From: Pseudomonadota bacterium
GTDB lineage: Bacteria > Pseudomonadota > Gammaproteobacteria > Burkholderiales > Burkholderiaceae_C
Assembly: GCA_018241405.1 (NCBI GenBank)
Contig: JAFEDY010000015.1
Coordinates: forward strand, 1-43,303
DNA length: 43,303 nucleotides
Reading direction: 5' to 3'
The notes under the pieces were generated by a model. It was not told the origin of the DNA. It saw only the letters and a list, made by a program, of their open reading frames with translations, and did not search any database. Position 1 is the stretch's first letter. Each line of letters begins with the position of its first letter. Positions 8,505 to 18,000 of this stretch are shown piece by piece. The position numbers and the translations under genes were made by a program.

Positions 8505-8530
8505 AGTCTATGGACCTAACAGCGCAGATG

Positions 8531-8575
8531 GCGCCAAGCGCCCAACTCGCAAGCGCAAGCAGCTATCTATTCAAT
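8531..8575 (-). repeat. dispersed palindromic repeat at 3' end of the AraC-type gene
   Basis: On the minus strand this reads GATAGCTGCTTGCGCTT, a 9-base spacer, then GCGCTTGGCGCC. It is a full copy of the dispersed repeat. The TAG stop codon of the AraC-type gene lies at its first bases, and the 38-bp palindrome is 26 bp further on. Confidence 0.75.
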
Positions 8576-9262
8576 AGTATTTGCGCGCCGCAGGTCGCGC
8601 GCACCCAGGCCGCGCTCGCGCTTGAGGGCATAGGCCAGCGCGCTGGCACTGGCGTAGCCGCAGGCCAGGGCCGCGGTCTCCAGCGGCTGGCTGTGGGCCA
8701 GCAGCTGCTCGGCGCGGTTCAGGCGCAGGTCGCGCAGCCAGGCCTGGGGGGTGCGGCCGGTCAGCTCCAGCAGGCGCGCATGAAAGCGCTGCGCGCTCAG
8801 GTGGCACAGCGCGGCCAGGCGGGCCGTGGGCCAGTCCTGGTGCAGGGTGGCCTGCACGGCCTGCGCCAGCCGCGCCAGGTCGATGCGCCGGCGCACGAGC
8901 ACGCCCGGCGCCTGCAGCACCTGTGCCACCCGCGCCGCCACGGCCTGCGGGGCGGGTGCGCCCGCACGCCAGGCCTCGGGCACGGCAAAGCGGCGCATGC
9001 GCGACAGGCCGGGCTGGTCGGGCGCGTCGATCACCAGGATGCGCGCCGCCCGGTCGGCAAGGTAGCCATGGCCGGCCCCGGCGGGGATGACGATGCCGCA
9101 GGCGGTATCGACGAAGGCCGCGCGCCCGGCGATGTCCAGCTCCATGCAGCCGTCCAGCGCATAGAGGATCTGCGCAAAACCATGCTCGTGCGCACCATGC
9201 TCGCCGCTGTAGCGGCGCACGGAGCAGCTGGGTTCGAAGGTGGACGGTGCAGGCGCGACCAT
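8567..9262 (-). CDS. AraC-family transcriptional regulator
   Basis: The 231-aa protein has an N-terminal cupin-like sensor (VRRYSGEHGAHEHGFAQILY, with the His-x-His pattern) and a C-terminal AraC double helix-turn-helix (RLAALCHLSAQRFHARLLEL, then ETAALACGYASASALAYALKR). ATG 9262 (MVAPAPSTFE) is preferred over a TTG six codons upstream; neither has a good ribosome site. It is divergent from the AmpG-like permease gene (58 bp between starts), a plausible target, though many such regulators act elsewhere. It ends inside a repeat copy. Confidence 0.88.
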   Translation of the reverse strand: MVAPAPSTFEPSCSVRRYSGEHGAHEHGFAQILYALDGCMELDIAGRAAFVDTACGIVIPAGAGHGYLADRAARILVIDAPDQPGLSRMRRFAVPEAWRAGAPAPQAVAARVAQVLQAPGVLVRRRIDLARLAQAVQATLHQDWPTARLAALCHLSAQRFHARLLELTGRTPQAWLRDLRLNRAEQLLAHSQPLETAALACGYASASALAYALKRERGLGARDLRRANTIE

Positions 9263-9319
9263 GGGCCAATGGTAGGGCAAGGGCCGGGATAATGCCCCAG
9301 CCGCTAGCGCCTACGCCCC

Positions 9320-10666
9320 ATGCCCGACCAGACCGCCACCACCGCATCCTCCGCCCCCACCACCCGCCGCTCCTGGCTGTCCGCCTGGCGCGTGTACCGG
9401 GAGCCCGCCAGCCTGCGCATGCTGTCGCTGGGTTTCTCGGCCGGGCTGCCGCTCTTGCTGGTGCTGGGCACGCTGTCGTTTCGCCTGCGCGAGGCGGGCA
9501 TCGACCGCACGACCATCGGCTACTTGAGCTGGGTCGGCCTGGCCTATGCGTTCAAGTGGGTCTGGTCGCCGCTGGTCGATCGCCTGCCGCTGCCGCTCAT
9601 GACGCGCATGCTGGGGCGGCGGCGCAGCTGGCTGCTGCTGGCCCAGGGCCTGGTGATGGCCGGGCTCGTCGGCATGGCGCTGGCCGACCCGCGCCAGGGG
9701 CTCGATGCCATGGTCTGGTGCGCGCTGCTGGTGGCCTTTGGATCGGCCACGCAGGACATTGCGCTGGACGCCTTCCGCATCGAATCGGCCGATGCCGACC
9801 GCCAGGCGGCCCTGGCCGCCACCTACCAGACGGGCTACCGCCTGGCGATGATCTGGGCCGGCGCCGGCGTGCTGTGGGTGGCGGCGCGCGCCGAGGTCGC
9901 GGGCCAGCAGGGCTACCAGGCCGGCGCCTGGGCCGCGGCCTATCTGGTGATGGCGGCCTCCATGCTGGTCGGCACGGTGACGGTGCTGCTATCGCCCGAG
10001 CCCACCCCGCGCCCGCTGCCCCCCGCGCGCAACCTGGGCGAATGGCTGAACGGCGCGGTGGTTGCGCCGTTTGCCGACTTCATGCGCCGCTACCGCTGGC
10101 AGGCGGCACTGATCCTGGCGCTGATTGCCGTCTACCGCATCAGCGACGTGGTCATGGGCATCATGGCCAACCCGTTCTACGTGGACATGGGCTACACCAA
10201 GGACGAGGTCGCCGCCGTCACCAAGGTCTTCGGCGTGGTGATGACGCTGGCGGGCGCCTTCGTGGGCGGCGTGCTGTCCATGCGCCTGGGCGTGATGCGC
10301 GTACTGATGCTGGGTGCGGTGCTGTCCGCCCTGTCCAACCTGCTGTTCGCCTGGCTCGGCCAGCATGGCCACGACGTACGTGCGCTGGTGCTCGTCGTGA
10401 GCGCCGACAACCTGGCCGGCGGCATTGCGTCTGCCGCCTTCATCGCCTATTTATCCAGTCTGACCAACGTGCAGTACTCGGCCACGCAGTACGCGCTGTT
10501 CAGCTCCATGATGCTGCTGCTACCCAAGTGGCTGGCGGGTTTCTCGGGCCAGTTTGTGGACGCGCACGGCTATGGCGCGTTCTTCACGGGCACGGCGCTG
10601 CTGGGGCTGCCGGTGCTGCTGCTGGTGGCGCTGGCTGCTAGGGTGAAAACCCCAGTTAACGATTGA
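9320..10666 (+). CDS. ampG: AmpG-like muropeptide permease (MFS)
   Basis: The 448-aa major-facilitator protein has 12 or more hydrophobic segments. It carries the AmpG-type beginnings SLGFSAGLPLLLVLGTLSF, GLAYAFKWVWSPLVDRL and SATQDIALDAFRIE, the last typical of AmpG. AmpG imports anhydro-muropeptides released during cell-wall turnover for recycling and for signalling to beta-lactamase regulators. E. coli AmpG is slightly longer. No ampC/ampR gene is in the window. A half copy of the dispersed repeat follows the stop codon by 5 bp. Confidence 0.87.
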   Translation: MPDQTATTASSAPTTRRSWLSAWRVYREPASLRMLSLGFSAGLPLLLVLGTLSFRLREAGIDRTTIGYLSWVGLAYAFKWVWSPLVDRLPLPLMTRMLGRRRSWLLLAQGLVMAGLVGMALADPRQGLDAMVWCALLVAFGSATQDIALDAFRIESADADRQAALAATYQTGYRLAMIWAGAGVLWVAARAEVAGQQGYQAGAWAAAYLVMAASMLVGTVTVLLSPEPTPRPLPPARNLGEWLNGAVVAPFADFMRRYRWQAALILALIAVYRISDVVMGIMANPFYVDMGYTKDEVAAVTKVFGVVMTLAGAFVGGVLSMRLGVMRVLMLGAVLSALSNLLFAWLGQHGHDVRALVLVVSADNLAGGIASAAFIAYLSSLTNVQYSATQYALFSSMMLLLPKWLAGFSGQFVDAHGYGAFFTGTALLGLPVLLLVALAARVKTPVND

Positions 10667-10670
10667 TGTG

Positions 10671-10702
10671 TAAGCGTCAAAAGCTACTTAATTTATAGCG
10701 AT
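10671..10702 (-). repeat. half copy of dispersed repeat after ampG
   Basis: On the minus strand it reads GTAGCTTTTGACGCTTACA. This matches the first arm of the dispersed repeat and the half copy at 14301-14335, which shares AGCTTTTGACGCTT exactly. It lies 5 bp after the ampG stop. Confidence 0.5.
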
Positions 10703-10752
10703 TTACCTAACTTTACCTGCACTTCAACACAAACCGACAGCGCCACGCCAAG

Positions 10753-11472
10753 ATGCCCGCCATGAACTCGCAACTCTTGATGATCGAAGACGACCACCGC
10801 CTGGCGCAGATGGTGGGCGAGTACCTGGGCCAGTCGGGCCTGCAGGTCACGCACATGGCCGATGGCGCGAGCGGCCTGGCACAGTTGCAGGGCGGTGATC
10901 TGCCCGGCCTGGTGATCCTGGACCTGATGCTGCCCGACATGGACGGCCTGGAGGTATGCCGGCGCATACGCGCCCTGCCGGGCCCGGCGGCCCAGGTCGC
11001 GGTGCTGATGCTGACCGCCAAGGGCGACCCCATGGACCGCGTGATCGGCCTGGAGATCGGCGCCGACGACTACCTGCCCAAGCCCTTCGAGCCGCGCGAG
11101 CTGCTGGCGCGCATACGCGCCATCCTGCGCCGGCGCGAGGCTGGCGCCCAGACCGCTACGGCCACGCTGCTGCGCTTTGGCAGCCTGGAGATCGATCGCG
11201 ACGCGCGCACCATCAGCGTGGCGGGCGAGCCGGCGGAGCTGACCTCCTACCAGTTCGACCTGCTGGTCGCCATGGCCGAGCGCGCGGGCCGTGTGCTCAC
11301 ACGCGACCAGATCATGGAGGCCGTGCGCGGGCGCGAGCTGGAGGCCTTCGACCGCAGCATCGACGTGCACATGGGCCGCATCCGCGCCGCCATCGAGCAG
11401 GACCCGAAGGCCCCGCGGCGCATCCTCACGGTGCGCGGCGTGGGCTACGTCTTTGCAAAGCAGCAAGACTAG
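10753..11472 (+). CDS. OmpR-family response regulator
   Basis: The 239-aa protein has a receiver domain (MIEDDHRLAQ acidic pocket, phospho-acceptor Asp about 57 in LVILDLMLPDMDG, Lys in YLPKPFEPREL) and an OmpR/PhoB winged helix ending in MGRIRAAIEQD and RILTVRGVGYVFAK. It starts the two-component operon: the histidine kinase follows 6 bp after the stop codon. It resembles RstA-like regulators, but the stimulus cannot be told from sequence. ATG 10762 is an alternative start. Confidence 0.92.
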   Translation: MPAMNSQLLMIEDDHRLAQMVGEYLGQSGLQVTHMADGASGLAQLQGGDLPGLVILDLMLPDMDGLEVCRRIRALPGPAAQVAVLMLTAKGDPMDRVIGLEIGADDYLPKPFEPRELLARIRAILRRREAGAQTATATLLRFGSLEIDRDARTISVAGEPAELTSYQFDLLVAMAERAGRVLTRDQIMEAVRGRELEAFDRSIDVHMGRIRAAIEQDPKAPRRILTVRGVGYVFAKQQD

Positions 11473-11478
11473 GCCGCC

Positions 11479-12687
11479 GTGTCGCTGATCAGCCCTTTCT
11501 CGCGCCGCCTGTACCTGCGCATCTGGCTGGCGGTGGTAGGCGGCGTGCTGGTGTTCGCCTTGGCCGTCGGCATGGCCTGGCGCTGGGCGGCCGAGCAGAA
11601 CCAGCACCAGCTGCCCTCGCGCGAGATCCTGATCACCGACAACCTGGGCCGCACGCTGGTCGATGGCGTGGCCGTGCGCCAGCGGGGGCGCCCGCGCGAG
11701 GGCATCTTCTACCGCATTGAGGCCGATAACGGCGTGGCCTACGAGCTGTACCTGTCGCCGCGCACCCCTGGCAGCATGCGGCCTGGCGAACGCGGGCCGG
11801 CCGCATGGTTCCGTCCGCCGTACGGCTTTCTGTGGGTGCTGGCCCTGGTGGGCATCGCCGTCACCGTGGGCGTGTTCCCCATCATCCGCCGCCTGCTGCA
11901 GCGGCTGGAGCAGTTGCAGCGCAGCGTGCAGCGTTTTGGCGAGGGCGACCTGTCGGTGCGCGCGGCCGAGCAGGGCCAGGACGAGGTCGCCGCCCTGGCG
12001 CACCAGTTCAATGCCGCCGCGGCGCGCATCGAGGCGCTGGTGCAGTCGCACAAGTCGCTGCTGGCCAATGCCTCGCACGAACTGCGCTCGCCGCTCACGC
12101 GCATACGCATGGGGCTGGAGCTGATGCAGGGCGGCGCGCCCTCGCCCGCCTTCCGCGCAGAGATCGAGCGCAACATCGCCGAGCTCGATCAGCTGGTGGA
12201 CGAGATCCTGCTGGCCAGCCGGCTGGACTCGGGCGCGGCCGACATCGGCGCCATCGAGTCCGTGGACCTGGCGGGCCTGGCCGTGGAAGAGGGCGCACGC
12301 GTCGATGCCGAGCTGCAGCTGGGCGACGGCGCGGCCATCGAGGTGCCGGCCGTCTCCAAGCTGCTGCGCCGCGCCGTGCGCAATCTGCTGGAGAACGCGC
12401 GCCGCTATAGCCAGGGCGCCATCACGCTCAGCATCGCGCGCGAGGGACAGTTCGCCGTGCTGCGCGTCTGCGACCACGGCCCCGGCGTGCCGCCCGACCA
12501 GCGTGAGCGCATCTTCGAGCCCTTCTACCGCCTGCCAGGCGCCAGCGAGCGATCGGGCGGCGTGGGCCTGGGCCTGGCCCTGGTGCGCTCCATTGCCCAG
12601 CGCCACGGCGGCAGCGTGCACTGCGAGGACCGGCCCGACGGCAAGGCGGGCGCGTGCTTCGTGCTGCGGCTTGCGGCCAGCCGCTGA
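11479..12687 (+). CDS. sensor histidine kinase of the OmpR-type pair
   Basis: The 402-aa inner-membrane kinase starts with GTG. TM1 is near residues 10-32 (LYLRIWLAVVGGVLVFALAV), followed by a short periplasmic loop of about 80 residues, TM2 (FLWVLALVGIAVTVGVFPII) and a HAMP region. The phospho-acceptor motif ANASHELRSPLTRIRMG has His at about 200. ATPase boxes follow: RNLLENARRYS (N), DHGPGVPPDQ (G1) and GGVGLGLALV (G2). It partners with the adjacent response regulator. The small sensor loop is RstB-like in size; the signal is unknown. Confidence 0.92.
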   Translation: MSLISPFSRRLYLRIWLAVVGGVLVFALAVGMAWRWAAEQNQHQLPSREILITDNLGRTLVDGVAVRQRGRPREGIFYRIEADNGVAYELYLSPRTPGSMRPGERGPAAWFRPPYGFLWVLALVGIAVTVGVFPIIRRLLQRLEQLQRSVQRFGEGDLSVRAAEQGQDEVAALAHQFNAAAARIEALVQSHKSLLANASHELRSPLTRIRMGLELMQGGAPSPAFRAEIERNIAELDQLVDEILLASRLDSGAADIGAIESVDLAGLAVEEGARVDAELQLGDGAAIEVPAVSKLLRRAVRNLLENARRYSQGAITLSIAREGQFAVLRVCDHGPGVPPDQRERIFEPFYRLPGASERSGGVGLGLALVRSIAQRHGGSVHCEDRPDGKAGACFVLRLAASR

Positions 12688-12762
12688 GCGGCAGGCACCC
12701 TCGGGCTTGCGGGGTCTGCGGCGGCTGATGTAGGGTGGCGTTTTTCGCCTGAAGGCCCGCCC

Positions 12763-13341
12763 ATGTCGATTGCCACGCCTTATCAACCGCCCGCGCCACC
12801 CTTGCAGGTGGCGCAATGGTTCAACACGCCTGAGCCGCTCTCGCTCGAAGCGCTGCGCGGACGCGTTGTTGTGCTGCACGCCTTCCAGATGCTGTGCCCT
12901 GGCTGCGTGGAGCAGGGCATTCCGCAGGCGCGGCGCGTGCACGAGGCGTTTTCTCAGGACCAGGTGGTCGTCATCGGCCTGCACACGGTATTCGAGCACC
13001 ACGCCGTGCAGGGCACTGCGGCGGCGCTTGCGGCCTTCATCCACGAATACCGGCTGCGCTTTCCCATCGCCCTCGATCAGCCGCATGCCACGCGCGGCAT
13101 TCCGTTGACCATGCAGGCGCTGATGCTGCAGGGCACGCCCAGCCTGGTGGTGCTGGACCGGGAGGGCCGGGTACGCCTGCACCATTTCGGCCACCTGGAC
13201 GACCTGCGGCTGGGCGCGCTGCTGGGCCAGCTGCTGGCCGAGCCCACATTGCCCGGCGCCACTGCGCAGCCCGCTGCGGGCGGCGATGGTGCAGGTTGCG
13301 ACGACCAGGGCTGCCCACGCCTCGACATGCCAAGACCATGA
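12763..13341 (+). CDS. TlpA/AhpC-like thioredoxin-fold protein
   Basis: The 192-aa protein is a redoxin with active-site motif CPGC at residues 45-48 and the fold signatures GRVVVLHAFQ and GTPSLVVLDREGRVR (cis-Pro loop GTPS). There is no signal peptide, so it is probably cytoplasmic. The C-terminus carries two additional cysteines (GAGCDDQGCP), possibly resolving or metal-binding. Its stop overlaps the start of the MOSC gene by four bases (ATGA), which indicates translational coupling. The function is probably thiol-disulfide or peroxide reduction; the partner is unknown. Confidence 0.8.
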   Translation: MSIATPYQPPAPPLQVAQWFNTPEPLSLEALRGRVVVLHAFQMLCPGCVEQGIPQARRVHEAFSQDQVVVIGLHTVFEHHAVQGTAAALAAFIHEYRLRFPIALDQPHATRGIPLTMQALMLQGTPSLVVLDREGRVRLHHFGHLDDLRLGALLGQLLAEPTLPGATAQPAAGGDGAGCDDQGCPRLDMPRP

Positions 13342-14057
13342 ACCCCCAGCCCCCGCAATCCATCGCCCGGCTGCGCGCCGTACTCACCGGCCGCGCCCTG
13401 CCCTATACCCGCCCCGGCAGCCGCAGCGGCATTGCCAAGCAGGAGCGCGATGGCCCCGTCCACGTCGGCCTGCTGGGCCTGGAGGGCGACGAGCAGGGCG
13501 ACCCGCGCGTACACGGCGGCGCCGACAAGGCCGTGCACTGCTACGCCTGGCCGCAGTACGCGCCCTGGCGGCAGGAACTCGCCGGCAACGCCACGGCCCA
13601 GGCGCTGCTGGCCCAGCCCGGTGCGTTCGGCGAGAACTTCTGCATCGACGGCCTCGATGAAACCCAGGTTTGCCTGGCCGACCAATGGCAGGTCGGCAGC
13701 GCGCGTCTGCAAGTCAGCCAGGGCCGCCAGCCCTGCTGGAAGCTCAATGACCGCTTCCATGTCACCGACATGGCGCTGCGCGTGCAAAGCAGCCTGCGCA
13801 CGGGCTGGTACCTGCGCGTGCTGCAGGCGGGCCAGGTGCAGGCGGGCGACCCGATCGTGCTGCTGGGGCGCCTCTGGCCGCAATGGCCCATCGCGCGGCT
13901 GTTGCGCGTGATTGCCGAACGTGACTGCACCCCCGACACGCTGCGCGAGATCCTCACACTGCCGCTGCCGCCCTCCTGGCACAAGCTGTTCACGCGCCGG
14001 CTGGACAACGCCAGCGCCGAGGACTGGGGCTCGCGCCTGGTCGGCAAGCCGTCATAG
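13338..14057 (+). CDS. YiiM-type MOSC-domain protein
   Basis: The 239-aa protein contains a MOSC domain (GLEGDEQGDPRVHGGADKAV; GAFGENFCIDGLDE; signature Cys in QGRQPCWKLNDRF) and a C-terminal three-alpha-type extension, as in YiiM. YiiM reduces N-hydroxylated bases such as 6-hydroxylaminopurine using a molybdenum cofactor. Here it is translationally coupled to a thioredoxin-fold protein, which might act as its reductant (inference). Confidence 0.85.
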   Translation: MNPQPPQSIARLRAVLTGRALPYTRPGSRSGIAKQERDGPVHVGLLGLEGDEQGDPRVHGGADKAVHCYAWPQYAPWRQELAGNATAQALLAQPGAFGENFCIDGLDETQVCLADQWQVGSARLQVSQGRQPCWKLNDRFHVTDMALRVQSSLRTGWYLRVLQAGQVQAGDPIVLLGRLWPQWPIARLLRVIAERDCTPDTLREILTLPLPPSWHKLFTRRLDNASAEDWGSRLVGKPS

Positions 14058-14336
14058 CAGCCGTCCGCGGCACCCCGTCATCCCCGCTTTCGCGCAATAG
14101 CGCTCACTTGATACAGTGCGCGCCCTGACCCGCTGCAGCCGCCTCCATCGAGGCGGCTGGGCCAATCGGTGTCGGGTAGGAGACCAGCGTTGGATGGCAT
14201 CGAACAGATTCATCACGGGAGTCAATGGGTTTTGCTGGCCTTGCGTCCCATCAGCGGTTGTCGCTACTTGAGCCATAAATTGGCAGCAAGTCATTGCGAA
14301 TAAAGCGTCAAAAGCTTCACTATTGATAGCGCAATG
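14058..14336. other. 279-bp intergenic region between convergent genes
   Basis: It contains a 10-bp-stem hairpin CAGCCGCCTC-CATC-GAGGCGGCTG at 14136-14159, without a following T run on either strand, and the half repeat at 14301-14335. No ORF is supported. Confidence 0.5.
14301..14335 (-). repeat. half copy of dispersed repeat after the Lrp gene
   Basis: On the minus strand it reads AGCTTTTGACGCTTTATT, sharing AGCTTTTGACGCTT with the copy at 10671-10702. It ends 2 bp from the stop codon of the Lrp-type gene. Confidence 0.5.
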
Positions 14337-14828
14337 TCAGCCGGCGCCCCTTGCACCTTCCAGGTGCGCCAACGGCAACGCGCCCCCGGCCTTGACCTCG
14401 CCCAGCGAGAAGCTGGTGTGCATGTCCTTCACATTGGGTAGGTTCAAGAGCACGGTGCGCGCGAACTGCGAAAAACTCTCCAGGTCGCGCGCCACCACCT
14501 GCAGCTCGAAGGTGCCCGTGCCGCTGATGTAGTGGCAGGAGACGACCTCGGGGATCTGCGCGATGGCCTGCTCCATGCGGCGCGTCAGGTCGCCGGTGCT
14601 GCGCTCGGCGTCCAGGCGCACGAAGGCCAGCACACCCAGGCCGATCTTGTGGCGGTCGATCTCGGCGCGGTAGCCGCGGATGAAGCCCGATTCTTCCAGT
14701 GCACGCACGCGGCGCCAGCAGGGCGCGGCCGACAGGCCCACGCGCTGGGCCAGCTCGGCATTGGTCAGGCGCGCATCCTGCTGCAGCTCGCGCAGGATGG
14801 ACAGATCGAATTTATCGAGTGTTTCCAT
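14337..14828 (-). CDS. Lrp/AsnC-family regulator, divergent from iorAB-type gene
   Basis: The 163-aa protein has an N-terminal helix-turn-helix (LTNAELAQRVGLSAAPCWRR) and a C-terminal RAM ligand-binding domain (IPEVVSCHYISGTGTFELQV). Lrp-type regulators sense amino acids. The divergent position next to the indolepyruvate oxidoreductase suggests it controls aromatic or branched amino-acid breakdown. A dyad at 14842-14860, just before its start, is a likely shared operator. Homology runs from METLDKFDLSIL. Confidence 0.92.
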   Translation of the reverse strand: METLDKFDLSILRELQQDARLTNAELAQRVGLSAAPCWRRVRALEESGFIRGYRAEIDRHKIGLGVLAFVRLDAERSTGDLTRRMEQAIAQIPEVVSCHYISGTGTFELQVVARDLESFSQFARTVLLNLPNVKDMHTSFSLGEVKAGGALPLAHLEGARGAG

Positions 14829-14841
14829 TTTTCGCTTATTT

Positions 14842-14860
14842 TAGGAAAGATTCTTTCTTA
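14842..14860. promoter_or_regulatory. probable Lrp-type operator
   Basis: An AT-rich dyad: the perfect core GAAAGA-T-TCTTTC (14845-14857) is extended by TA...TA pairs with one mismatch. It lies 14 to 32 bp upstream of the Lrp-type start and about 150 bp upstream of the oxidoreductase start, suiting autoregulation and divergent control. Assignment is by position and symmetry only. Confidence 0.5.
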
Positions 14861-15006
14861 TTCAAGGGTTTGTACGGCAAACAAAGCAAACACATATCAG
14901 ACTCCAGCGCATACACTGCCCGCCATGGCCCGCGCCCACCCGGCGCTGGCCGCAGCGCCATGCCCATGAGGCCATGGCAACACAAGACACCCCACGGAGA
15001 CTCAGC

Positions 15007-18000
15007 ATGAATGCCCCCTTGCCCGAACATGTGCGCCGCGCGCTGGAGACGGTCACCTTAGAGGACAAATACACCCTGGACCAGGGCCGCGCCTTCATGA
15101 GCGGCGTGCAGGCCCTGGTGCGCCTGCCCATGCTGCAGCGCCAGCGCGACGCGGCCGCGGGCCTGAACACGGCGGGCTTCATCAGCGGCTACCGCGGCTC
15201 GCCGCTGGGCGGCTACGACCAGGCCCTGTGGGGCGCGCGCAAGCATCTGGCGGACAACCACATCGTCTTCCAGCCCGGCGTCAACGAGGAGCTGGGCGCC
15301 ACCGCCGTCTGGGGCACGCAGCAGCTGGACCTGTACCCCGACCAGAAGAAGCACGACGGCGTCTTCGGCATCTGGTACGGCAAGGGCCCGGGCGTGGACC
15401 GCAGCTGCGACGTGTTCAAGCACGCCAACATGGCGGGCACGGCGCGCCACGGCGGCGTGATCGCCGTGGCCGGCGACGACCACATCAGCAAGAGCAGCAC
15501 GGCCGCGCACCAGAGCGACCATATCTTCAAGGCCTGCGGCCTGCCGGTGTTCTTCCCCAGCAGCGTGCAGGACATCCTGGACATGGGCCTGCACGCCTTT
15601 GCCATGAGCCGCTTCTCGGGCCTGTGGTCGGGGCTCAAGACGGTGCAGGAGGTGGTGGAGTCCTCGGCCAGCGTGTCCGTGGAGCCGGACCGCGTGAACA
15701 TCATCCTGCCCGAGGACTTCGTCATGCCCCCGGGCGGCCTGCACATCCGCTGGCCCGATGCGCCGCTGGAACAGGAGGCGCGCCTGATGGACTACAAGTG
15801 GTACGCCGCCCTGGCCTATGTGCGTGCCAACAAGCTCAACTACAACGTGGTGGCCACGGCGCAGGACCGCTTTGGCCTGATCGCCAGCGGCAAGGCCTAC
15901 AACGACATGCGCCAGGCCCTGGTCGACCTGGGCCTGGACGACGACACCTGCCGCAAGCTGGGCATACGCGTGCACAAGGTCAACGTGGTCTGGCCGCTGG
16001 AGGCCGGCATCACGCGCGACTTTGCCCAGGGCCTGAAGGAAATCCTGGTGGTCGAGGAAAAGCGCCAGGTCATCGAATACCAGATCAAGGAGCAGCTGTA
16101 CAACTGGCGCGCCGACGTGCGCCCGGACGTGCTGGGCAAGTTCGACGAGGTCGATGGCGACCACAGTGGCGGCGAATGGGGCATGCCCAACCCGAGCCAG
16201 AACTGGCTGCTGCGCCCCCAGGCCGACCTGACGCCGGCCCTCATCGCCAAGGCCATCGCCAAGCGGCTGAAGAAACTGGGCGTGCCCGACGACATCGCCG
16301 CGCGCATGGACGAGCGCATCTCGGTCATCGAGGCGCGCGAGCGCGGCCTGGTCACCACGGTGGCCGACACCGGCGAGCGCATGCCCTGGTTCTGCAGCGG
16401 CTGCCCGCACAACACCAGCACCCGCGTGCCCGAGGGATCGCGCGCCGTGGCCGGCATTGGCTGCCACTACATGGTCAACTGGATGCCCGACCGCGCCACC
16501 AGCACCTTCACGCAGATGGGCGGCGAGGGCGTGACCTGGGTCGGCCAGGCGCCGTTCACCAAGACCGCCCATGTGTTCGCCAATCTGGGCGACGGCACCT
16601 ACTTTCACAGCGGCCTGCTGGCCATTCGCCAAAGCATCGCCTCGGGTGCCAACATCACCTACAAGATCCTCTACAACGACGCCGTGGCCATGACCGGCGG
16701 CCAGCAGGTCGGTGAGCGCCCCGAGGGCCATTCGGTGGCGCAGATTGCCCACAGCCTGCGCGCCGAGGGCGTGACCAAGCTGGTGGTGGTGACGGACGAG
16801 CCCGAGAAATACGCCGGCCGCACGCACCCCGAAGGCAGCGCGCGCGCCGGCCACCCGGAGCTGCTCAACGACCTGCCGCCGGGCATAGCGGTCTTCCACC
16901 GCGACGAGCTCGACCGCATACAGCGCGAGCTGCGGGGCACCCCCGGCTGCACGGCGCTGATCTACGACCAGACCTGCGCCACCGAGAAGCGCCGCCGCAG
17001 GAAGCGCGGCAAGCTGGCCACGCCGGCCAAGACCGTGCTCATCAACGAGCTGGTCTGCGAGGGCTGCGGCGACTGCAGCGTGGCGTCCAACTGCCTGTCG
17101 GTGGAGCCGGTGGAAACCGACTTCGGCCGCAAGCGCCGCATCAACCAGAGCAGCTGCAACAAGGACTATTCCTGCGTCAAGGGCTTCTGCCCGAGCTTCG
17201 TCACCATCGAGGGTGGCGAACTCAAGAAGCCGAAGAAGGAGAAGAAGGGCGACCTGGCCAACCTGCCGCCCATCCCCGATCCCGTGCTGCCGGTGGCCAG
17301 CCAGGCCTGGGGCATCGTCGTCGCGGGCGTGGGTGGCACGGGTGTCATCACCATTGGCTCGCTGCTGGGCATGGCCGCGCACCTGGAGGGCAAGGGCGTG
17401 GTCACGCAGGATGCGGCAGGCCTGGCGCAAAAGGGTGGCGCCACCTGGAGCCATGTGCAGATCGCCAATAGCCCCGACGCCATTCACACCACCAAGGTGG
17501 ACACGGCCAAGGCCGACCTCATCATCGGCTGCGACCCCATCGTCGCGGCCAACCCGGCCACGCTGTCGGTGATGCAGCCGGGCCGCACCTTCGTGGCGCT
17601 GAACAGCCATGGCACGCCCGCCGCGGCCTTCGTGCACAACCCCGACTGGCAGTTCCCCGCCGAGGGCTGCGAGGCTGCCATCGCCGCCGCCGTGGGCCGC
17701 GAACTGCTGGGCGTGTTCGACGCCGAACGCGCCGCCACTGCGCTGCTGGGCGACAGCATCTACACCAACCCGCTGATCCTGGGCTACGCCTGGCAAAAGG
17801 GCCGCGTGCCGCTGTCGCACGCGGCGCTGATGCGCGCCATGGAACTCAACGGCGTGCAGGTCGCCAACAACCAGGCGGCCTTCGAATGGGGCCGTCGCTG
17901 CGCCCATGACCTGGCCGCGGTGCAGGCGCTGTACCAGGCGGCGCAGGTCATTGAGTTCGTCAAGAAGCCCGGCCTGGCCGAGCTGGTGGCCAAGCGCGTG

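Noticed and set aside
10693..13194. 833-codon open frame on the minus strand
   Set aside because: It is antisense to the response regulator and kinase pair, with low-complexity composition.
15058..17907. 949-codon open frame on the minus strand
   Set aside because: It is antisense to the oxidoreductase gene, whose domains are all recognised. Long antisense frames are expected in GC-rich DNA; the peptide is Ala/Arg/His/Gln-rich without any motif.
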